Shown here: positions 15,448 through 18,163 of the stretch, one piece after another
Position numbering within the stretch: the first letter of the stretch is position 1
Layout: each line of letters starts with the position of its first letter
DNA from: an uncultured Bacteroides sp.
GTDB lineage: Bacteria > Bacteroidota > Bacteroidia > Bacteroidales > Bacteroidaceae
Length of the DNA stretch: 18,163 bases
Assembly: GCA_900557355.1 (NCBI GenBank)
Contig: USSR01000050.1
Location: 1-18,163 of the forward strand
Direction: 5' to 3'
Program-made: the position numbers and the translations under genes
Notes under the pieces: generated by a model
What the model was told of the DNA's origin: nothing
Databases searched by the model: none
Seen by the model: only the letters and a program-made list of their open reading frames with translations

Positions 15448-16290
15448 ATGGATGATATCGCTATATGTTGTATGTCCGGTGGATATAAGAATGTGTTTAC
15501 GCATGGTGTTCTGAGAGCTTTTGAGGAGAAAGGAATAAGGGCGAAAGCGTATGCATCCTGTTCCTCTTCCGTCTTGATAGCAGCCTTTGCGGCATTTAAT
15601 AAAGTGAGTGCATTAGACCTTTCCTTGTGGAGTGATGGGTATACAACGAGTCAGGCCGAAGGCAACCAAAGCGGTGCTATGCTGCAATCCATTCAACGGC
15701 TATCGGCAGAGATTAAGAACACCCTGTGGAACCCGCAAGCCGCCCGCCTGTTGGTGGCAACCAGTTTTGTGAAAAACGAAGAAGCCGCCCAAGTCACTCA
15801 ATCGGACGGAGCCAGACGTCTGGGACAAATGTTGCTGATAAATGCCCTGCGTCATAAACCGGAATGGAAAAACCGGAATCTCGAATTGCAGATGTTTGAT
15901 ACCCATTCTGATGAGCGGACTGCGCTACTGACCAAAGAAAACCTAAATGAAGTGGCCTATGCCACCACCCGCATGCTTCACGCCTGGAACATTCCCGCAT
16001 TTATCAACAATAAACCGTACGTAGACGGTAGTTATACTTCCATTTGTCCCGTTGTTCCCCTTGCCGAATTGGGATACAAAGAGATCATCTGCATCTGCAC
16101 TGAAAAAGAAAAAGTGACTTTTGATCTCTTCTCAGACGAAGAAATTCCTGCCCGGATTAATGACTCCACTATCTGTTTTATAAAGCCTGACCATCATTTG
16201 AAAGAGATGGGAGTCGATTTCTATACCATTGCAGGCAACGGACTGGAAGACGTCTATAATCACGGTCGTGAAAAAGGACTGAGTTTCTGA
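15448..16290 (+). CDS. Patatin-like protein with degenerate nucleophile elbow
   Basis: This 280-residue protein has the patatin-like phospholipase layout. The N-terminus carries the oxyanion-loop-like SGGYKNVFTHGVLRAFEEKG (10-29). The nucleophile elbow is SCSSS at 37-41, where the family has GxSxG: the candidate Ser39 is kept but both glycines are serine. The second member of the dyad is Asp193 in YVDGSY, matching the DG[GA] motif. There is no signal peptide, so it is cytoplasmic. The ATG at 15448 is preferred to the TTG at 15391, which lies inside the palindrome and before the -7 box. The HTCS begins 34 bp after its stop on the same strand, suggesting co-transcription. Activity could be acyl hydrolase, or lost because of the altered elbow. 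The physiological role is unknown, and no link to fructan use is visible in the protein itself. Confidence 0.82.
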   Translation: MDDIAICCMSGGYKNVFTHGVLRAFEEKGIRAKAYASCSSSVLIAAFAAFNKVSALDLSLWSDGYTTSQAEGNQSGAMLQSIQRLSAEIKNTLWNPQAARLLVATSFVKNEEAAQVTQSDGARRLGQMLLINALRHKPEWKNRNLELQMFDTHSDERTALLTKENLNEVAYATTRMLHAWNIPAFINNKPYVDGSYTSICPVVPLAELGYKEIICICTEKEKVTFDLFSDEEIPARINDSTICFIKPDHHLKEMGVDFYTIAGNGLEDVYNHGREKGLSF

Positions 16291-16324
16291 TTTCTCTATG
16301 ATACTTAAAACAACCGAAAAGACA

Positions 16325-18163
16325 ATGAGAAGATACAATGTTTACTTGTTGCTAACTTTACTTTCCCTCTTCGGGCTGGCAGCTTCGTGCACCCGGCATG
16401 AACCCCGTTTCCGTATCGGGGTATCCCAGTGCAGCGACGATGAGTGGCGCCACCAGATGAATAACGAGATGCTGCGCGAAGCACTCTTCTATGATGAAGT
16501 GGAAATCGACATCCGCACCGTGAAGGATGATAATACCCGTCAGATAGAGGACATCCGCAATTTCATTGAGGAAGGGGTGGACTTATTAGTCATTGCTCCC
16601 AACGAAGCCGCCCCCATCACCCCGGTGGTGGAAGAAGCATACGACCGTGGCATTCCCGTTATTGTATTCGACCGCAAGATACTTTCCGATAAATATACCG
16701 CTTATATCGGTGCGGACAATTATGAGATAGGAAAAGCGATAGGCCGCTACGTGGTTAATATGCTCCAGGGAAAAGGAAATGTAGTGGAAATATCAGGCTT
16801 GACCGGTTCCACATCGGCGATAGACCGACATCAGGGCTTTGTCTCTGCCATTTCCCCTTACCCCGGCATCAAGCTCCTGGGGCGTGAAGATGCCGGATGG
16901 TTACGCTCCGAAGCAGGGCAGAAAATGGATACCTTGCTGGCACACTTCCCTCAGATAGATGTGGTGTATGCCCAGAACGACCGGATGGCGGCAGGTGCCT
17001 ACGCTGTTGCCCGGCAGAAAGGCAGGGCGGGGGAGATGCGTTTCATTGGTACGGATGCCCTGTCCGGCGAAGGATATGGTGTGGAACAGGTGTTGAAGGG
17101 CGAACTGGATGCCACATTTATTTATCCCACTGGTGGCGACCGGGTGATACAGATAGCAATGGACATTCTGAATAAACGTGACTTTCCGCGCGAAACGATA
17201 TTAAATACCTCTGCTGTGGACAGTACCAATGCCCAGATTATGCAGATGCAGACCACGCATATTGCCACCCTTGACGGAAAAATAGAGACGCTGAACGGAA
17301 AAATGAATCATTATCTTGACCGCTACGCCACACAGCAGGTGGTGCTGTTAGGTAGTTTGTTAGTGCTCCTGTTGGTTGTCGGCTTATTGGTTGCCGTTTA
17401 CCTTTCGTTGCGCACCAAGAACCGCCTGAATCGGGAACTCTCCCGGCAGAAGGAGAAACTTGAAGAACAGAAACAACAAATGACGCAACAGAAGGAGCAA
17501 CTTATCCAGCAAAAGGAGCAGTTGGAACAACTTTCCCATGAATTGGAAGCGGCCACTCACGCCAAGCTGGTGTTCTTTACTAATGTTTCTCATGATTTCC
17601 GTACTCCTCTGACGCTGATTGCCGACCCCATTAACCAGCTTCTTGCTGATAAATCCCTCGGGGAGCATTCCCATCAGTTATTGGAACTGATGAAGAAGAA
17701 CGTTAATATCCTTCTTCGTCTTGTCAATCAAATCCTCGATTTCCGTAAAGTAGAGAATGGGCGTATGGAACTCCATCTGGGTCCTTTCGACCTGTTAAGT
17801 AATTTCCGTAGCTGGAACGATTCCTTTCGCATGGCCTTGCTGAAAAAACATATCTCTTTCTTCTTCGAAGCCATGCCCGACGCGGATTTCCGCATCATGG
17901 CGGACTGCGAGAAGATGGAGCGCATCTACTTCAACCTGTTGTCCAATGCCGTGAAGTATACCCCTGAGAATGGAAAGATAGTTGTGAGCCTGCAAGCCGA
18001 TGTCGCGAGTCTTCGCTTCTCCGTCTTCAACTCCGGCAGCTACGTTTCTTCCCAGGAAGTGGATGCCATCTTTGAGCGTTTCTATCAGATAGATGGTCAT
18101 CAGGCGGGTACAGGCATCGGACTGGCTCTTGTACGCGCCTTTGTGGAGATGCATGGCGGGCCG
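16325..18163 (+). CDS. Hybrid two-component system sensor (HTCS), fructose-sensing type, N-terminal part
   Basis: This is the first 613 residues of an HTCS; the frame is open to the right edge. A signal sequence with the lipobox-like LAASC (Cys22) precedes a periplasmic sugar-binding-protein domain at about 27-300, with strings such as RIGVSQCSDDEWRHQM, LVIAPNEAAP, IPVIVFDRK and YAQNDRMAAGAY. A membrane helix lies at about 339-362. A charged coiled coil with QQKEQL repeats (about 365-415) leads to the phospho-acceptor His423 in SHDFRTPLTL. The ATPase follows, with Asn537 and Asn541 in NLLSNAVKYT and GTGIGLAL at 595-602. The G1-box aspartate appears replaced by Asn569 (NSG). Receiver and AraC-type output domains would lie beyond the window. 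The type-I binding-protein sensor is like that of BT1754, which binds fructose directly and controls the fructan locus. An in-frame ATG at 16298 is a less likely start. Confidence 0.92.
   Translation, partial: MRRYNVYLLLTLLSLFGLAASCTRHEPRFRIGVSQCSDDEWRHQMNNEMLREALFYDEVEIDIRTVKDDNTRQIEDIRNFIEEGVDLLVIAPNEAAPITPVVEEAYDRGIPVIVFDRKILSDKYTAYIGADNYEIGKAIGRYVVNMLQGKGNVVEISGLTGSTSAIDRHQGFVSAISPYPGIKLLGREDAGWLRSEAGQKMDTLLAHFPQIDVVYAQNDRMAAGAYAVARQKGRAGEMRFIGTDALSGEGYGVEQVLKGELDATFIYPTGGDRVIQIAMDILNKRDFPRETILNTSAVDSTNAQIMQMQTTHIATLDGKIETLNGKMNHYLDRYATQQVVLLGSLLVLLLVVGLLVAVYLSLRTKNRLNRELSRQKEKLEEQKQQMTQQKEQLIQQKEQLEQLSHELEAATHAKLVFFTNVSHDFRTPLTLIADPINQLLADKSLGEHSHQLLELMKKNVNILLRLVNQILDFRKVENGRMELHLGPFDLLSNFRSWNDSFRMALLKKHISFFFEAMPDADFRIMADCEKMERIYFNLLSNAVKYTPENGKIVVSLQADVASLRFSVFNSGSYVSSQEVDAIFERFYQIDGHQAGTGIGLALVRAFVEMHGGP

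Noticed and set aside
16298..16324. Upstream in-frame ATG for the HTCS
   Set aside because: It would add nine mostly polar residues ahead of the MRR signal sequence; the 16325 start gives the more usual signal peptide.

Overview
The window looks like a Bacteroides chromosome (Bacteroidota). The evidence is a SusC/SusD pair, lipoproteins with acidic residues after the lipobox cysteine, exact or near matches to the Bacteroides -7 promoter element (TAnnTTTG), almost no Shine-Dalgarno sequences, and a hybrid two-component sensor (HTCS) at the right edge. The species cannot be named from the sequence alone. No RNA gene, CRISPR array, insertion sequence or phage gene was seen.

The core is a fructan/fructose polysaccharide utilization locus with the same parts as the characterised B. 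thetaiotaomicron fructan locus (BT1754-BT1765). On the minus strand, reading leftwards from 5822, lie susC (2715-5822), susD (963-2696) and a surface glycan-binding lipoprotein cut by the left edge (1-941). Divergent from susC is a GH32 fructan hydrolase (6113-7915). A convergent aldose-1-epimerase-like gene follows (8076-8948, minus), then a plus-strand pair of sugar importer (9154-10332) and PfkB fructokinase (10368-11255). Further right are a minus-strand MACPF lipoprotein (11356-12780), a plus-strand GH36 alpha-galactosidase (13132-15321), a patatin-like protein (15448-16290) and the start of the HTCS (16325-18163, cut by the right edge). The HTCS has a periplasmic sugar-binding-protein-type sensor domain like that of the fructose sensor BT1754.

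Proposed flow (inference from families): the surface lipoprotein, SusD and SusC capture and import fructan oligosaccharides. GH32 releases fructose in the periplasm. The inner-membrane importer and fructokinase bring fructose into the cell and phosphorylate it. Periplasmic fructose activates the HTCS. The GH36 enzyme would let the same locus handle raffinose-family oligosaccharides, which carry both alpha-galactosyl and beta-fructosyl bonds.

The strongest non-coding signal is a shared promoter module ahead of susC, GH32 and the importer-kinase pair. A 14-bp core (TATGAAACATAAAT twice, TTTGTAACAAAATT once) lies exactly 29 bp upstream of TTnnTTTGCAA in all three. This is followed by a conserved TGCTTTCCCGAG(CA) element near the expected transcript start. 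It is the best candidate here for the operator of the fructose-sensing HTCS. The other items worth attention are the MACPF toxin-type lipoprotein inside the locus, the patatin-like gene with a degenerate nucleophile elbow just upstream of the HTCS, and a pair of palindromes 32 bp apart in front of that patatin gene.
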